Below are positions 63,378-64,000 of a stretch of DNA of 64,000 nucleotides, piece by piece (positions within the stretch are counted from its first letter, which is position 1; the number at the start of each line of letters is the position of its first letter). The DNA is from Bifidobacterium sp. ESL0704 (GTDB lineage: Bacteria; Actinomycetota; Actinomycetes; Actinomycetales; Bifidobacteriaceae): the NCBI RefSeq assembly GCF_029392075.1, contig NZ_CP113929.1, positions 682,001 through 746,000 of the forward strand, written 5' to 3'. The notes under the pieces were generated by a model that was not told the origin of the DNA, searched no databases, and saw nothing but the letters and a program-made list of their open reading frames with translations. A program made the translations under genes and the position numbers.

Positions 63378-64000
63378 ACATTCCGACAACGCATCCGCCG
63401 CCCCGAAAAAGGCGGTGCTTCTGATGGCCTACGGTACCCCGTACAAAACCGAGGACCTGATGGGCTATTACACCAATATCCGCCATGGCGTCAAGCCGCC
63501 TCAGCGTCTGTTTGACGAGCTCGCCGGCCGTTACGAAGCCATCGGCGGCACCTCGCCGCTCGCCAAGATCACCGACGGCCAGGTTGCAGGCCTTCAGGCC
63601 GCGCTCGACCGCGATCATCCCGGCGAATATGTTGTTCGCAAGGGATTCAAATACATCGAGCCTTATATCGCCGGCACTGTAGACGAGTTTGCGCAAGCCG
63701 GGATTACCGAGGTTTACGGTCTTCCGCTGGCCCCGCAGTATTCCGAGTATTCCGTTGAAAACTATCACGAGCGCGCGCAGGAGGCGTTGAAGAAGCATCC
63801 GGGAATCGCCTACCATCCCATCCGCAGCTGGTGGAAGGACGGGAACCTCATCAAGTTCTGGACCGACCAGCTCGTCGCCATGAAGGAGCTCACCGATCGC
63901 GACGATACCAAGGTCATCTTCAGCGCCCACAGCCTGCCGATGCGCATCATCGACGGTGGCGACCCGTATCTCGATGAGGTTACCGGCAATGCCAAGACGG
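63367..64000 (+). CDS. cpfC: Coproporphyrin ferrochelatase (truncated by window end)
   Basis: The first 211 residues of a ferrochelatase, running off the right edge. The N-terminus AVLLMAYGTPYKTEDLMGYY and RYEAIGGTSPLAKIT match the actinobacterial type, and the metal-insertion His is in FSAHSLPMRI. With chdC upstream it should insert iron into coproporphyrin III rather than protoporphyrin. The start ATG 63367 lies within the MFS gene end. Upstream porphyrin genes are not in this window. Confidence 0.95.
   Translation, partial: MTSEHSDNASAAPKKAVLLMAYGTPYKTEDLMGYYTNIRHGVKPPQRLFDELAGRYEAIGGTSPLAKITDGQVAGLQAALDRDHPGEYVVRKGFKYIEPYIAGTVDEFAQAGITEVYGLPLAPQYSEYSVENYHERAQEALKKHPGIAYHPIRSWWKDGNLIKFWTDQLVAMKELTDRDDTKVIFSAHSLPMRIIDGGDPYLDEVTGNAKT

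Overview
The window looks like a chromosome segment of a moderately high-GC actinobacterium, most likely a Bifidobacterium or close relative. Supporting signs are strong Shine-Dalgarno sequences, sugar metabolism built on GH42, GH3 and GH30 enzymes with MFS porters, a class III (anaerobic) ribonucleotide reductase, and a giant 2-hydroxyacyl-CoA dehydratase/activase fusion. The right edge carries a coproporphyrin-dependent heme operon (chdC-MFS-cpfC). Most gut bifidobacteria lack this route, so an insect-associated lineage is possible; that is inference. No insertion sequence, integrase or prophage was seen.

Left part (1-10 kb): the tail of an alcohol dehydrogenase, then an AT-richer restriction island. 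The island holds a DUF262/DUF1524 (GmrSD-like) protein, a C5-cytosine methyltransferase broken in frame by a run of 11 G, and a Sau3AI/MutH-type endonuclease overlapping it by 4 bases. Next come a Gfo/Idh/MocA oxidoreductase, a BASS-family transporter, a Vsr endonuclease, an array of eight 62-bp repeats built on 44-bp imperfect palindromes, a DUF4391-like protein and tRNA-Arg(CCT).

Middle (10-34 kb): an orphan peptide-binding lipoprotein, an isoaspartyl peptidase, a VanJ-like membrane phosphoesterase, a 66-aa orphan protein, pntAB transhydrogenase, xseAB (exonuclease VII), nrdD and nrdG. A DUF559-like nuclease gene follows, flanked on both sides by three copies of a different 44-bp palindrome with a 61-bp period. 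Then come the 1679-aa dehydratase/activase fusion and an Old Yellow Enzyme.

Sugar locus (33.8-46.3 kb): TetR, MFS porter, GH30, GH42 and GH3 on the plus strand, then a glutamate-cysteine ligase and an oppositely oriented paralogous TetR/MFS pair. Transport and metal part (46.6-64 kb): a heterodimeric ABC exporter; a fused S-T ECF transporter with two ATPases, a nucleoside hydrolase and an MFS porter (probable nucleoside uptake and salvage); and a copper module (CsoR, promoter with operator, membrane cupredoxin, CopA with a C-terminal YHS domain). The heme operon is cut by the window end.

The observations most worth pursuing are: the poly-G tract that could switch the methyltransferase and its overlapping endonuclease together; two unrelated repeat families with the same 44-bp palindrome/17-18-bp linker layout, each beside a Vsr-superfamily nuclease gene; the copA-YHS fusion with an intact internal translation start; and the heme operon with a built-in MFS porter.
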